This document shows, piece after piece, positions 10,716-24,800 of a stretch of 64,000 bases of DNA (within the stretch, counting starts at the first letter, position 1; each line of letters starts with the position of its first letter). A program made the position numbers and the translations under genes. The stretch covers positions 42,890,250-42,954,249 of the forward strand of contig OX359249.1 of NCBI GenBank assembly GCA_947179485.1, written 5' to 3'. The notes below the pieces were generated by a model. That model saw only the letters and a program-made list of their open reading frames with translations. It ran no database searches and was not told the origin of the DNA. The stretch is from Allacma fusca. Lineage: Eukaryota; Arthropoda; Collembola; Symphypleona; Sminthuridae.

Positions 10716-12886
10716 TTAACGGCGGCGACCAAATCGGAGGAAGACATGGTCAACATCTTGCCGCTTCACTCCATTTTCAATCAGACCAGGGTAGGGTTCT
10801 CGTGTCAATCCTGCAAATATTTATTTTCCTCATTAAATTATTTATAAACACCAAGTCCCACACGAATGTATGTACATTCAAATATGTAAAAAGAAAACAT
10901 TGGATATAATATGCTCGAGGTGGCTTTTATGAATTTTATTCATGTGACCCTGCAACAAATCCTTTAGTACCAAATACTCTCTCTGTTGGAGATCCCATGT
11001 AGACCTGAAGCAATATTAGTAAATGTATCAAACTACTCCTTCAAATGTAAAAAGAAATAGAAATGTTAGTGTGTACATAGATTACAATGCATTTCGTTCT
11101 AGGAACGAGACGTGCTTGACACGTCGGCACTTTGAATCTAAAATAACTCATGGGAATTACTTGATTTTAATATGTACAGACTCATGTCGAGACATACAAA
11201 CTGTAATTTCTAGGATTGAGCCATCACTCCCTAAGCCTTGAACTAACACATACTGTTGAAAGAGATTGTCCCAGCAAAACAGCCGACGTGCCGACAATTA
11301 CCATAGTATTGAAAAATCAAAGCAATTTTTAACTCCAGACCTTCCACAGTCACAATACAGCATTGCTGTTAAGAGTCGGTATTGTGTGTACACCGCGTTG
11401 TACCATTATGTTACGTTACAAGAGACCAGGTCATATTGAAGTGAAAGCTACAAACCAAACCTTTAGTCTCAAGAGCGGGGAAAGTGAATGAGAACGTGAT
11501 CTCGAAAAAGAAAATCTGAGAAGCCATGAGAGTCAGAAAGGAATGAAAGCTTTTCCTTTGAACTTTCCACCCAAACCACATCACATTCTAACCTACAAAA
11601 CTACAAAGTTTGCATCTGGGTAAAGATTTTTTCAAGAGGTATCTAATGAAAATATGTAGTTCAAATTATTTTGTAGGTCTCCTTTAACCCTGGGAAATGT
11701 GGGTACATGTATAATTGGAGCGAATGCAAATTTATTGCTCTGGTTGTACTCCATATTTTTATTTTTGTTACAGCTCCGCATATCTGAGAAAGCATTGATG
11801 TACAAAGTGTAATACAGTGTACTGGAAGAACGCGTGTACGTGAAATTTTAATTTCCGCCTCAGCACTTAAAATCTTTGAAGAAATTTGTAAATCTACGTT
11901 CCTTCAAATCCCGTGAAATTCTATACCTTTAGTTCTAGTAAGAATTTAAACTTTTTGTCTGGAAGCTTCTTTCACTATATACATCAAAGTCCCATTTTCA
12001 GTAATTGCCACAGCTTAATTAAGCTCCTCTTTCTTTCAGGCAATTGAGAAATGAATTCAAATCTAATTAAATTGCATAAGCCAAGCCAATATAGAGCGTG
12101 TTTATTTGATTTCTTGCACCACTAATTCTTTTAGCTTCAATTAGAAAGGTATTCCATTTGTCAATAAGAGAAATTTCAAGGTGCCTTTAAAGTTTTGAAC
12201 GATTTCTTGTGCTCAAGTAAGTTTAATTATGCTCCTTTAACTTTGAAACTTAATATATTCTTTCCCTCATTTCCCTACTATTTGAACGTATCTTCAAACG
12301 AAACGTCTTAATAACTTTCTTGTTGGATTCGCCGTTTGAAAATATATTTAGGTAAACAGAAAACAATCATAAGAACCTTGGCGGATGACATAAGCTCCTG
12401 AGAACAATATTACTATTCTTTGAACAAGATTTTCCATGAAATTACTTCTGTGTCTGCGTGTTGACATGGAACTGCGTCTACTTTGACGCCATCAAAATTA
12501 GAGCTCCCAGGTAGAAAATGTGTGAACATGAAAAGCCTCCCATTATCACTCTTAGTAGTTCAATATGAATTTTCCTACTTTGTCGGGACTACATCTACTA
12601 ACCGTCGCGAGCATAAATCTTGGTGGTACACACATCCAAAAATAAAGTAAACACTAATGTTTGTAGAAGGAAAAGTTGAGTTTAAGTGAATTTGTAACGT
12701 ACGTCCTCTATTGTACTGCTCTACGGCTGCTGTGTATGTGACAAGGAATTCACATAATTTGCGGATGTCCTTATTCTCAATTTCTTCGAGCACTTCAGGA
12801 CTGCATTGTGGTGGCATCGAGTATACTTCTTTTACCACGAGGGCAGCAATGGCAGCCACTAAAAGGACTCCTAATGTAGTCTTCAT
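10716..12886 (-). CDS. Ms: Myosuppressin neuropeptide precursor ([15 protein letters not shown]), two coding exons
   Basis: Secreted prohormone whose amidated decapeptide typically inhibits visceral and heart muscle through a GPCR in arthropods. Coding exon 1 is 12886-12703; coding exon 2 is 10810-10716. The intron (12702-10811, phase 1) has donor GTACGT and acceptor TTTGCAG. The joined precursor is 92 residues. Residues 1-23 form a hydrophobic signal peptide ([20 protein letters not shown] onward). Residues 24-45 are the cysteine-containing spacer ([13 protein letters not shown]...RKLC) seen in insect myosuppressin precursors. K77-R78 is the dibasic cleavage site, residues 79-88 are [11 protein letters not shown]89 is the amide donor, and RRR precedes the stop. 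The N-terminal Gln could cyclise to pyroglutamate. The start is the Met opening the signal peptide. An acceptor-like GTATTCCAG ends 4 bases before it, so a 5' untranslated exon probably exists. Identity is near certain; the exact upstream exon structure is not. Confidence 0.95.
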
Positions 12887-12890
12887 GTTG

Positions 12891-15800
12891 CTGGAATACC
12901 AAAAAACATACAATTATAAATACTTCCACTTATATCCTAAAATTATGCCTCCAGAAAGTCTATTACATCAACTTTGGTTGTAACTGAAAAGGCTTGTTTT
13001 TCCATTAAAAGATACTGGCAATTTCCATTTGTTTATACTCTGCTAATGCAAAACTGGAGTAGAGCCTCGACCACTGTGACCACTGACCATTTTCATTTTG
13101 GAGCCCAAATGAGAACCATTTACACGTAATGGGACCTTGGCACGGAAATTTCAGGAGGCAGAGAATTTCCCCATAAATATCAGCCCCGTTCAGCTGAGTT
13201 ACCAAGAAAATATCCTAGTAGAGTGGGGCTTTTTTGCGCAATTTGGAACATGAGTAGATGTGCATAAAATATTTCATTGACATGGTAATTACTGGTGAGG
13301 TACAGATGGTGGTTTTGCCAACAGATCATGGCAGGAGAGTGCGGAGAGTCATAAATTTTGTTCTCATTTCCTGGAATCAACATGTGCGATCTATTTTCAT
13401 GAAGCTTGTCACTAATCCTATCCCTCCACATCATTTCTCATATTTCCCATTGGATTGTGTAGTAGACAGATGCAGCACCCTGGGAGGAACCGCCAATGGA
13501 CCAGAAAACCCACAGTCATGGTTACCATAACTCATTCAGAATTGACTGAAAAAAAATTCTTTGTCCTACTAATTCGCTGAAATGGTTTTTAGTGGTTTGA
13601 TAGGTTGCAAATAAGCTTCGTCAATGATTCCCATCAAAATATGACGTCAGCCATTCAAAACTCTGACAAAAGCATGGAACAATCCAAAATGAACCACCTT
13701 TCAAATTTAAGTTTCTTTGAAATAATTTGTGAGAGTTCGTTTTTCTGATGTAAATATGACGGTCTACAAGAGGAAATGGATATGTGAATGTCAAATAATC
13801 ACAAAAATACACACGGAAACGTGATTCACAACAGGGTCGAGTGAGTCCTGCCTCTCTTTTGTCTTTGTTCCCATTCACTACCAGTGAGGGAAATCTTTGA
13901 ATGGAAAGTGTAGGATTAAAGTAGTGATTGTAGTTCAAAGCCATCAGAAAATTCAACCTTTTCTTATTAGGGATGAGCCACGTAATAACTTATCAAGCCC
14001 TTGAAAGTAATTACTAACCCTTTGTCGTCTCTTCTGACGGAAAAAAAGTTTCAATTGTTTTCTCATTCCAAAATTTACAAAAGAACGCAGGGAGACTTGA
14101 TATAGTCACAAACTGAACCCTGTCAATCGATATTTATTATTACACTGGATGGGAAAAAACAAAGGGGAAATCAAACGTGCAACACAAAGAGACTCGACAC
14201 CAAAATAGTATCTCTTGGGGGGAACCGCATCAAAAAAGGTAAACCTGCAGTCATATAAAATGATAAAAGCTCCGCAGATTAACTAGCGTTTGGGAAAAAG
14301 CCCGATCAATACGACACTATGCAAGTAGCTCCTCCAAGTTAATTAGGCTCAAATGTGTAGGATTGGAGATACAATCGTACTTCCCATTTTCAGAATTTAT
14401 GTAAATCCCATCTTTGAACTTCATTTCCCAGTCTTATGTAGTAAGCCTGGTAATGGCACAGGGTATTTCAGCGGGCCGCCGGTACATTACGAGCTGCAAT
14501 ATTTGCACATTAGTGTTCACATGGAGTTAACTTGCGTAAGTTAAGTTAAGTCGTAAACATTATTTTATTACAGTATGGATACTGGTACGTGGAAAAATCT
14601 AGCCGTAATTTCTCTACTTGGAGACAGCTACTAGGGCCCACCTCAGCGCTAACTTCATTCCAAATTCAGATACTCTCTCAGTAATGCTCATCTATATTGT
14701 ATATTTTCGATATTACTGAAATGTACTAACGAAAGGCTTGACCTAGCTCCTCACATTTTGTTTGTAGTGGTGTTTCGGAGGAAAGCAAGGTTGTCGACGC
14801 TAGGTTTAGGTTACGTAATGATCTTACGGAAGAGCTAAATTTAGATATTTTTATTTTCATGTCCTGACACTATCGGGTAAAGCGTTCTCCCTATCAGTTG
14901 GCGTGGGTTGTGTGCTACCCTTGTTAGTGTATCAATGTAACAAACAGTTCTCTTCAAAAAGCACTCAGCTGCAAGAGCTTGTTGAATTGTGATTAATGAT
15001 AACCCTTGTATGCAGTGGGTTCTTGAATTTTTCAACAACTTGAGATGATTGCCCTTTCTCAGCTCATATTTCTGCAATGCCGCACTGGTACTATCAACCT
15101 TGAGTCTGCCAGAAATGCCTACCACGACTGAAACCTTATCTCTGCTAAAATTTTAAACATTCAGGTGAAAAAACTACAAAGGCATACCTTCCCTTTTGCC
15201 CTGCTCCTGCAAAAATAACGACAACACTTGAAATTCTACCTCTACCCGTCATTCCATTGCAAAAATTTTATGGTCTGGTTGGATTGTTTGAATGAAAATT
15301 ACGCATTGCTGCCAACTCCAGGGGATATGTATAAGCAATGTGTTTCTTCTTTTCACTTGAACAAACCATAGTACCATTGTATCTCCTCGGAATCGTATCC
15401 TTCCGTAAAGATTTGTATAATTACAAAGTGCAGGCATAATGAGGACAGTATCAAACCCAGATACGATTTCGTTTTATGCAGGGAAAACTGATTACTTTTG
15501 TAATCTTAACAACCAATCGTCCTTTCCCCTAGCCTTTTAGTTGTTCCAGATTAGTTGCAGGAATTGCTCCGAAGACGGAGTACGTGTGCACGGTTTTAAT
15601 TGCATGTGCTCAAATCACTGATTGTGAGTGAAAGCTACATGGAAAGATACTTCCTGATCTGTGTATTCTACTTCTGGACCGGCAGTGATAGCGAGCATCA
15701 TTCAAGACAAGTTACCTTTTGGTCAAATGCCGGAACAAAGTTAATTCTCTTGGAAAATAGATATCCTAATGAAATAGACCGCTTCTATTTTTTTCCCGTA

Positions 15801-18800
15801 AAAGTAGCTGTTTGCAGACGATTGTAATCATTTCATTTTGGCTTATGATCCTCATCTCACCACTTAAGTCTTCTCGTGGGCAACGCAAGGTCACTTTAGT
15901 CAAAGACAATATATTTCCCTCCTGTAACCTACATACTCCCGAAAACACCCATCCACAAATTAAATGGAACTAAAACCTCAGTAGTTAATACCCAGATAGG
16001 GTAAGTTGGTAAATTCCTACTGCATCGATTCTCCTCCTCTTTCTCATCCAGTACATTCATCATCCGACAACGGAAAGTTTCAACTATATACGAGAGTTTA
16101 TTACTTTCGAATTTAGAAAATGTTGGATCCGAATCTATGGCAGACATGTCAACGAGCCGTTACTCTGGTAATAGCAGGTTTCTGTAGTTTGATGTAATGT
16201 GCTTCACCTAATTTAACACAGCATGATCATCCCGTATAAAACTAAATACATGGCGTGACTTTCCCGAATGAAAGACAGTGAGGGAGTAGCTAATGTGGTA
16301 AGTATATGAGAGTCAAGGCAACCCTCCTTCCCTATTTATTTCTTCATTCTGGTATGGCAGGCCCAGTCTGACAATTTTGTCTCACCAGAAGAAGGTTGAT
16401 ATCTCAAAAACCTGAGATGTCTCAGTCTCAACATACCTAATACTGATTGCACGATTCTTCCCTCGTGAATCCACCATGAGTTATTATATGAAACAAGTCA
16501 AATAATTTCCAAGGATGGAATGATTTGAAAAGGCCCACACATGCCATTTGTTATGAGTTTTTATATCATTGCCAGAAATGAAGCTATTGTTGCGGAGCTT
16601 GTATTGTCACCATCTAAGAAGACGTCCCTGGGAAGGATTAAGGTAAGCCATGGGCTCCTTGTGATCAACTAAAGCCTAAAATAAAACAGAATTATGTGGG
16701 TATACAAAAAACGGGGGGAAAAATACTCCTTTCAACCCTATGAAAGCTCAAATATTGACTTGCGGGAAACCTACATAGCACATCCGTCTAAACTACACGT
16801 TTAAACCTAAGTACCTTCACTGTGTGAAATGGGAACACAAATAGGAAGATGCTTGGGAGCGGTTCCAGATGAGCGAGGGAAGACAAACCTGTAAAAATGA
16901 TGTTGCTACATATGGCTCGGGGAGACACTGCCCTTGTTTCAACAAAACCACAATGTTCTTCCTAACAGGTAACTATCTCTTTTTGTATTAAATATCAAAT
17001 CTTAAAGAAAAGAAAACAAAGGAAATTCCCATATTATTCCCTTGAAAGTGTGGGTAATATTTTTGACTCGCTGTTTTATTACAGACTGTAAACTTCCGCG
17101 AGAGCTTTTACTTCAGTTTCCTCGCATTATAAAGGTGCTAAAAGAAAATCACACCATTATCAAATCTCTTACTCCAACTATTTCCTTGCTGACAAAGTCC
17201 TAATTGGAATATAAAACGACCTTGACAAGTCCCACTTCCCTCCTACCTTTATTGCATCATTGCTAAGGAGAACCCAAAATGTAATCACGGTAAAGTGTTA
17301 TAAAGCTTATATTTCTAGTACAGCTTAAATTTAAATTAGGATAACATCCGTGTTATTTAGATTTCCAAAATATTGATTCCTTCAAGGGAAATATATGTTA
17401 AAAAATTCATAAGTAGTGGGAATCTGTAGCCAGAAGGATAATAACAAGCAACAATGACTACAACTCAGCGTCAAAAGTGTTAAACAATAGTCAGATGAGT
17501 CTTCGGAATTAATTTATTTCTGCAGATACAGTCCCCTGTATCTATGTGTCTGTTTTCATTTGTTCTCCGCGTACGCTTTCTCTCATGTTTTTTCTCTCTT
17601 GGCATAAAAGGGGGAAATGAAAATGGTGCGGGTTAACGAGGCATACAAGGAAAAATTCCCATAGGACAAGCACATGTAGTTTGTGACTACGTTGCGCTTC
17701 CTCCACGTTCAACCAGCTCAAATCTAAGTGAGGGAAAAGAACCACGAATGAATTTGTTTCATGTACTTGCCAGTCGTAGTGATTGGAGTGAGGACATTTT
17801 CACTCTCAAGTCCTCATATCAAGATAAATTCCCTCTTTTCTCTATCTGGATCCCTTGGTCTCACCAAACTATAGATATTCAACTGCATCTCAACTAAACC
17901 ACAGTCGAATTAACGGGAAAGCATGCAAATAGCTTCCCCTCCCTCAAATTCTACTTGGAGTCACTCTGGCAAATAACCTTACGAGAGTAAATAAATCCAC
18001 CTTTATGTAGTGGCTTTTATTCCAAACTTCTCCCCCTAAGTTTCCCAAAGTTTATTTAAATTGTAAACTCAAAGCTACAAGTTACATAAATTCTTTCTTT
18101 ATTTGTAAATTACATTACTAAGATTCCGACTCTTTTATTTTAAGGGTTGTCTCCCTGACGTCACTAACAAAGTAGCTTTGTGGCACTCGGAGAATATAAA
18201 CAAACCAATTGAAATGTCTTATTTAATTTCGTATTCAAAACCTATCATCAAAGGAGACACTTTGTTCCTCCTGGAAGCCTTACTCTAATCCTAGCTGATT
18301 AACTTAATTTGTATCAATTTGAAAATTTAAATGTGTTCTTTTTACACACAATCCCTTGAACCTGGAGTGTTTTGAAACTCAATATGCTGGGGATACCAAC
18401 TTGGAAAAGAATCATGTGACAGGATTAAAGATATTCAGTTAATTTTGGCAGGAATACGATAAAATACTCTTTTGAATGAAATTTAATTGTGTGGTGGGTT
18501 GTAATTACGGGAGATTGTAATCTCAAAAAGAAGAATAACGAAGAAGTCTGGAGGAAAGGAGCTTATGAAAAAACATACTACAAAATAATTAGACTGGGTC
18601 AGAAAATCCGGAAACTTTCTTCAAGAATATCTTTTTGGTTTGCCTTCCTTATTATTTCCAAGATTTTGAATACCAGCAGAAGCGGTGGAGGAGCAATTAA
18701 GGGGGGCAATATGCACATATTCAAATCTTGTTAAAACTAGCGGTGAAGAAAATTAATCTTAGACCAAGTAATGACCTGTACGCGTGTTATCAGGGCTTCC

Positions 18801-21800
18801 AGAGGCATGTCTAATAACTTTCACAGTTCCGACAGACGTTGCTAATGGCAGGTCGGCAGTTCATCATTCCGTGCATCTAGATTACTCACTCTTAGGAAAT
18901 ACTTATGCACTCTAAATGAGGATACCTGACAGGTATCCTAAACGATCAAGTTTTTCAATTTAGCAATTAAAATCCTAATCATTTGATCGTCCAACTTTGA
19001 AAAAGGAAGGAACTAATTCGGCGATTCAAGTGAAATGAGCGAGGTAAAGTAAAATCTCTAGGAAAATGTGCTTATAAGCATCCCTTTGAGTCTGCATTGC
19101 ATTACCACCCTTGGATTTCAATCCATTCGAATAATGTATGAAAGGTGACCAAACAACAGAAGCATCTCTACTGCGCGTTCATGTTACAAGGGAGTTGGAT
19201 GAGATGTGATGGAAATAAAGTAATCCTCCTCCATGAGTATTAATTAAAACACGGTGAAAATGATCCTACAGGTTTAGATGTGAGTTTCCTAGTGATGCAT
19301 TCAAGTGAAGCTGTGCAAGTAGACTCTGTCCCTAAAAAATCGCTCAAGTATTATGAGTAAATTTGACGACTGCCTACCCCCTGTTTTGGAATTATTAAAG
19401 TCACTTGAGCAGTTTTGAGTAAAATGATTTCATTAATTTGATGTACTTGTTGTGGCAGTGGTTCCATACCGGGTGAGCAGATCCCAAAGCACAACTAAAC
19501 ACACAGATCTCCCCGTAAGTACCTTTCAAACTGGAATTTAATTTAATCGACGGAGCTTAAAATAACACTCCTCGTTTAGCCTATCAAAATTATATCTGTA
19601 GATATCATGTATGAAAGTCAGCAAATGCTGGAGATAACGACCTGATGCCCTAATTGTCCATGTATACTGTGCCCTAGCAGTCATATACAGCAAGGATAGG
19701 GAATTAATATTTTTGCTAGAAACCTCAATAAGCTTGATGACTATTGGGTTTGTTGAACGCAAAAGGAAGTGTAAACACAATCATATCAGAATGAGAACTA
19801 TTCCATTTGTTTGGATGGCTTTTCAACATCCTGCTTCCACCATTCAAATCCCATATATATAATAATAACTGCTCAAAGCTGGAGGGAAAAGTTGCCTTGG
19901 ATCTGCTGGATGACTTGCGGATGTGTACTTATGCAAAATATCCCTCACTTGAAAAATGCTATAGTTACGATTATTTGGCCCGAGTAAGTTTCCACCGTAT
20001 CCTCCCTTGACTCAGCCTTGCAACATATCTCAAGTTTTTAATTTTCATAAAACAAATATTAAACTTTTATTTTCCTAAGGGTTATTTGCAAATTTTCATT
20101 AGCTGAAGGAGCCAAAGAGAATTTCCTGTGGCTTGAACCGTAAACATAACATCTTCTAGCTACACCACTTTCCTGCGAATGTTTGTAACGTGGTTAGCTA
20201 ACCAAGCAGTATATTTTGTAATTTCCCGAGGAAATTAATTCTATCCAAACTAGGGCCATAAATAAAATCTCTCAACCTTGAATAAATGAAATCTGTATGA
20301 CAAGTAAGACTCTAAATTAAGGGCATAATGTTGTTGAAAACCGTGGGTAGGGAAACAACAGTCAGTCCTATTTTATAGATGACACTTGCAAACCAAGTTT
20401 TCTCACTTCAACCTTTCACTTTTACTTTCATAGCTGCAGGACTTACATTTCCTGAAGAATGTCACGTCTCCTGTAACTTTCCTTGGTTTTAAGTTGTTCA
20501 AATAGCATGTAATTATCCTTATGCATCTTCCTCCTACGCTTCTTCTACAAATTTCCGACCAGGAAATTACAAAAGTCACTACGTGGCTGAGTACAAGTAT
20601 CTAACACTTACTTCAGGTTTATTCAATTATTATTATAAGTAATTCTGTCATAATTCTATTCAATTCTGTGGGTTTGTTGTACTTGCTCTGAGTGTAGAAA
20701 AACTGGAGGAATTTAAATATGATAAAGGCAGAGTAGAAAAATTTTGTAGGAAAGCAAATCTAAGATACAAAAAATTACAGCACTCCTGTAAAAATACAAA
20801 CTCAACCCTGTGTGAATACATCCAAAAATCCGAATTACTTTGATATAACAAAAAAAGCCTGTTTGGCAGTATAATCAAAAAGTGAGCCTCAAATATTCCG
20901 TTTTTATAACATCCTGAACTTGAATGACCACACGTATACCAGTTATCTGTCATTATATTATTCAATGAAACTAAAAATAACTGTCATCTATAATAAAGTG
21001 TTAAAATGTCATTTACTTTTACAAAGACCCAATCTCCTTGGATTTATGGATTAGCCTGGAATTAATTCACACTAACACCGTACACCCCCAATCAACTTCC
21101 ACTTTATATTTCTAAATTTAGTTCATTCGTATGTACATAGGTGCTAAACATTTAGCGTAATCTTTTCTCTCCTCCTCGAAACCTACACATAGAAAAAGTA
21201 TTGTACCCTGAGCCCTGGCTATGAGTACAGAATTTCAAAATAATCTCTCGCATTGGAAAATATCGCCCTGAAAGTTGAATGGTAATCGAAATTTTAAAAA
21301 TTCACGAATATCAAGTTACCCCAACTACTAAAATAGCTATCATAAAAGTTGGTATGGATTTCTAGAGTAGTACCGTGTTATATTTGAATGCTGCATTTGC
21401 TTCTGCTATTGATCATTTTGGGAACTATGCAAATGAAAATTGAAAATCTGGGAAACTGCGACGGGGATTAAAATTGTTGAGGTCTCATGCCTTTCCTTTT
21501 GAAAGTGTTTTCAGTCGTTAATGCACTGGAATCTGGAACCGCCTTTTTCGGGTATTTAAGTATTGCTAGAAAATCTTCCTATCTAACTCTTAGAGGGAAT
21601 CAGACCTTCCTTCTCACTTTCCGGCCCTCATTTCCCTCGACTCTGAAAACAATCGTATGTAAATGACTGGCGTAGGAAGTGCTCAATTATTTAATCTCCG
21701 CCAGGGAATCCTTTCGAGATTGAAAAGTCTTTTCCGAGCAGCCACTTAAAATTCCGCGATTATTTATTATCAAGATCGTACCTGTAGGATGAGATTTTAA

Positions 21801-24800
21801 GTCGTCAGGTGGACTCCGACACAGATCAATACTTGAATGGAATGATGTAACGAGAGAAGGGTTTGTACGGGAAATCCGGTTAATTCGTCCTAATTGACAG
21901 TAACGGTTACAAATACGCTGGGCAGTAGAAGTACTTATTGGAGTTTTTAGAAACAATGTCAGAGATTCCCTTGGTAGTACTCGTAAATGTGACACAGGAC
22001 ATTAAATTGTTCCAGCAAGATCACTCTGCTCGGAGATAGAATCAGGTGCGTACCATTTATACGTACAGGCAACAAAATAATGCTACGTGGATGGATTAAT
22101 CATATCATGAATGATCAATATTTATGTAAAGATATGACCAGCACAGTAGTAATTTTGATTTTCAATTGCTAACGTCAATGGGAGAGTCATGCCGCTCATA
22201 ATTAAGTGTAAAATTAATACAATCATTCAAGTGTTTTGAAATGGTCGTGCCAAAACAGGATTATTCGTCATGATAAATTTCCAAACAGTCACAGAAAAGA
22301 AACGCAAAATCCTTGCACAATTTGTGTATCATACGAGCAGTCATGACTATCAGTAATTTCACCTCACACAAGAGTCGTGGAGGGATGCTATTAGCCAATT
22401 CTGTCACATTTGTTGTTGCATGCGAAAGTTTGACGGGAAACGTTATCTACTGGAAAAATCCGTAAATGAGCGTAGAGATTGGCGCGTGTCTCTCCCCATA
22501 AACTACGAGACGAAGATAAATTGTATACAAGATCATCAATCCATTATTTATCTTTACAGTAATCAAATGAGCCTCTCATTTCACAACTAACCAGCAGCCA
22601 TGCAATTAAGTGTTTTGGTTACGAAATCAACTCCCTAGCACACACTTACCTTGCTCACTGATTGAGGTTTAGGAGATTTAGATTAATAACAAATAAATTT
22701 CCGCTGATACCTATATATTCCTAGTGTTATCTCACTAATGATTGGAATCTACTGGAAAGTTGTCGAGCTTGGGAATTATACAAATCCCTGAAAGGTAGAC
22801 TTGTTTTGATTACTGAGGGTGTAATTTCATATTTATTCATTGCCCGGTAGATTTATCCCTGCTTCCCTCTTCGACTGTATACTACAAAAAGTAAGTACCT
22901 ACGTTATCATTTTCCCGGTGTAAATCTCACGTCGCCCCAAGAAGCTACCTTTCCGGGCTTTGATGTTAGCGTTTGTCTTTCTATATGTTTGAATTTGATT
23001 TTAACTAGCCAGACGGTTCGGAATGTAACTTCCGTATTTATTTGTTTAGATTCTGGTCGCAGTGTGTTTGTGGTGTAGATATGACAATTTGGAACTATTT
23101 GTAGTACAATAAACATAGCCCGACTGAGTATTGGAACATGATATGGGAGGTGGGAAGAGTTTGCGTTGACTTCCAATTCATGTAATATCCTTGCAACTTA
23201 CGGAAGGAAATGCGTGTGAGGTCAATAAAAACATAAATAAGGATTATTTAACAAACTGTGTTATTAGAGAAAATACATTTTGAACTTTTTATGTCATACT
23301 GTAGTTTCCCGGCACTAAATGTAGCTGGTAGTGTAGGAACTGCTTGCCAATTACCTTTTCTACGTCAGCATGCTGCAGCACCATGACAAATATAAATGTC
23401 ATACAACGACCACGAGGTTATCTTTTTCCCCAACTAATATTAAACCCCTTATCTGCTCGCCACTCGAGTTAAAATTGTACAGACGGCGATTAAGGTACGA
23501 AATGTCTCTAATAGTTTTAAAAATAGTTATTTACAGTTGTGCAGAATGTGGAGCTTATGTAGGGATTGATGGTTACAGTGCAAGGAAATTTTGTTCCTCT
23601 GCATCAATTCAATCTTTCAACTTTTAATGAAAGTGGACAGTACTTCGTGATTAGATTCTAGAATGTAATACTCAAGTGTGATTTGTCATTCTTGAAAGGT
23701 TCACATCGTGTACGGACGTACACTTGAACTTTGCTGTATCGAGCAGATGACGAGATATTTTGGACATTTGGAGCTCCCATGCCCCTGGGAACAAAATAAT
23801 AACGCCAATCTTCCAAGTCAGCTGAGACGAGCTTGTGATATGTGATATATCATGGGTAATCCTGATTTTTTTATGAAGCTCATCCATTAGATGAATGTAC
23901 ACTATTTCCAAGATTTTTTCATAGTCGAGTTTCTCCGCAGTGTGCACAAATACAAGTGTCCATGGAATCACGAAAAACAATGCAAAAAAATGCGTGGATT
24001 CTTGATCTGTCACATCTCCCTAATCCTATCACATTAATTCATCTTCAACGAGTTTTATAAATCTACTCAATAATCCTCCTCATAGTAAACAGAATTCAAG
24101 TGATTTTACTTAATACAATGGAAATGTACTTGAATCATTGAGTACTAGTCATCACTTCAGGTCGTGGAAAATGCTACTTTGGAGTGAAATCAGGTTGGAT
24201 TATGATTGTTCAGAAATTACAAACTGACTAAGCTCTCTTCTGAAGCATTATACGTTGGAAATATATTCTGTCAACAAGCTGTGACAGTGAAATTCAAATG
24301 AAACTTTCTTCATATTAGAGAGTCAATAATATTGTCATACATTGCGGATATTCTCCTAATAGAGCTTATCGATCAGTCCCTAATATGATGCCTTGCTCAA
24401 TGACGCAAATAAAGTTATTCATCCTATATTAAGTAATTCAATAATAATTCTTTGAACTCAGGATTTTTCTCGTCGTCGTAAATGTCAGTACAGCCATGCT
24501 CACGTTTGTGGGAGCTATTTCTCATCTGTATTCAAGTCCAGAGCTCCCTGTCAATGACTCACTCAAATAAACCACGGACGCTTCCTGGATGAAAGGCACT
24601 ACTGCATAGCCCGTGGAGATCAATTTATTTTACCCAGTCTTGAATTTCTATGATTTATCTCTGACTTTTGGTATTTATCTTTACAATAGTCGACAATTTT
24701 GAAAAGAAATCCTAACTCTTGTCACTTTACTTGTATGAGGGTGTAAAGAAATTGGGAAAAAAAAACTAGAAATCCCAAACTACTTTCCGGTTTCAGCTTC

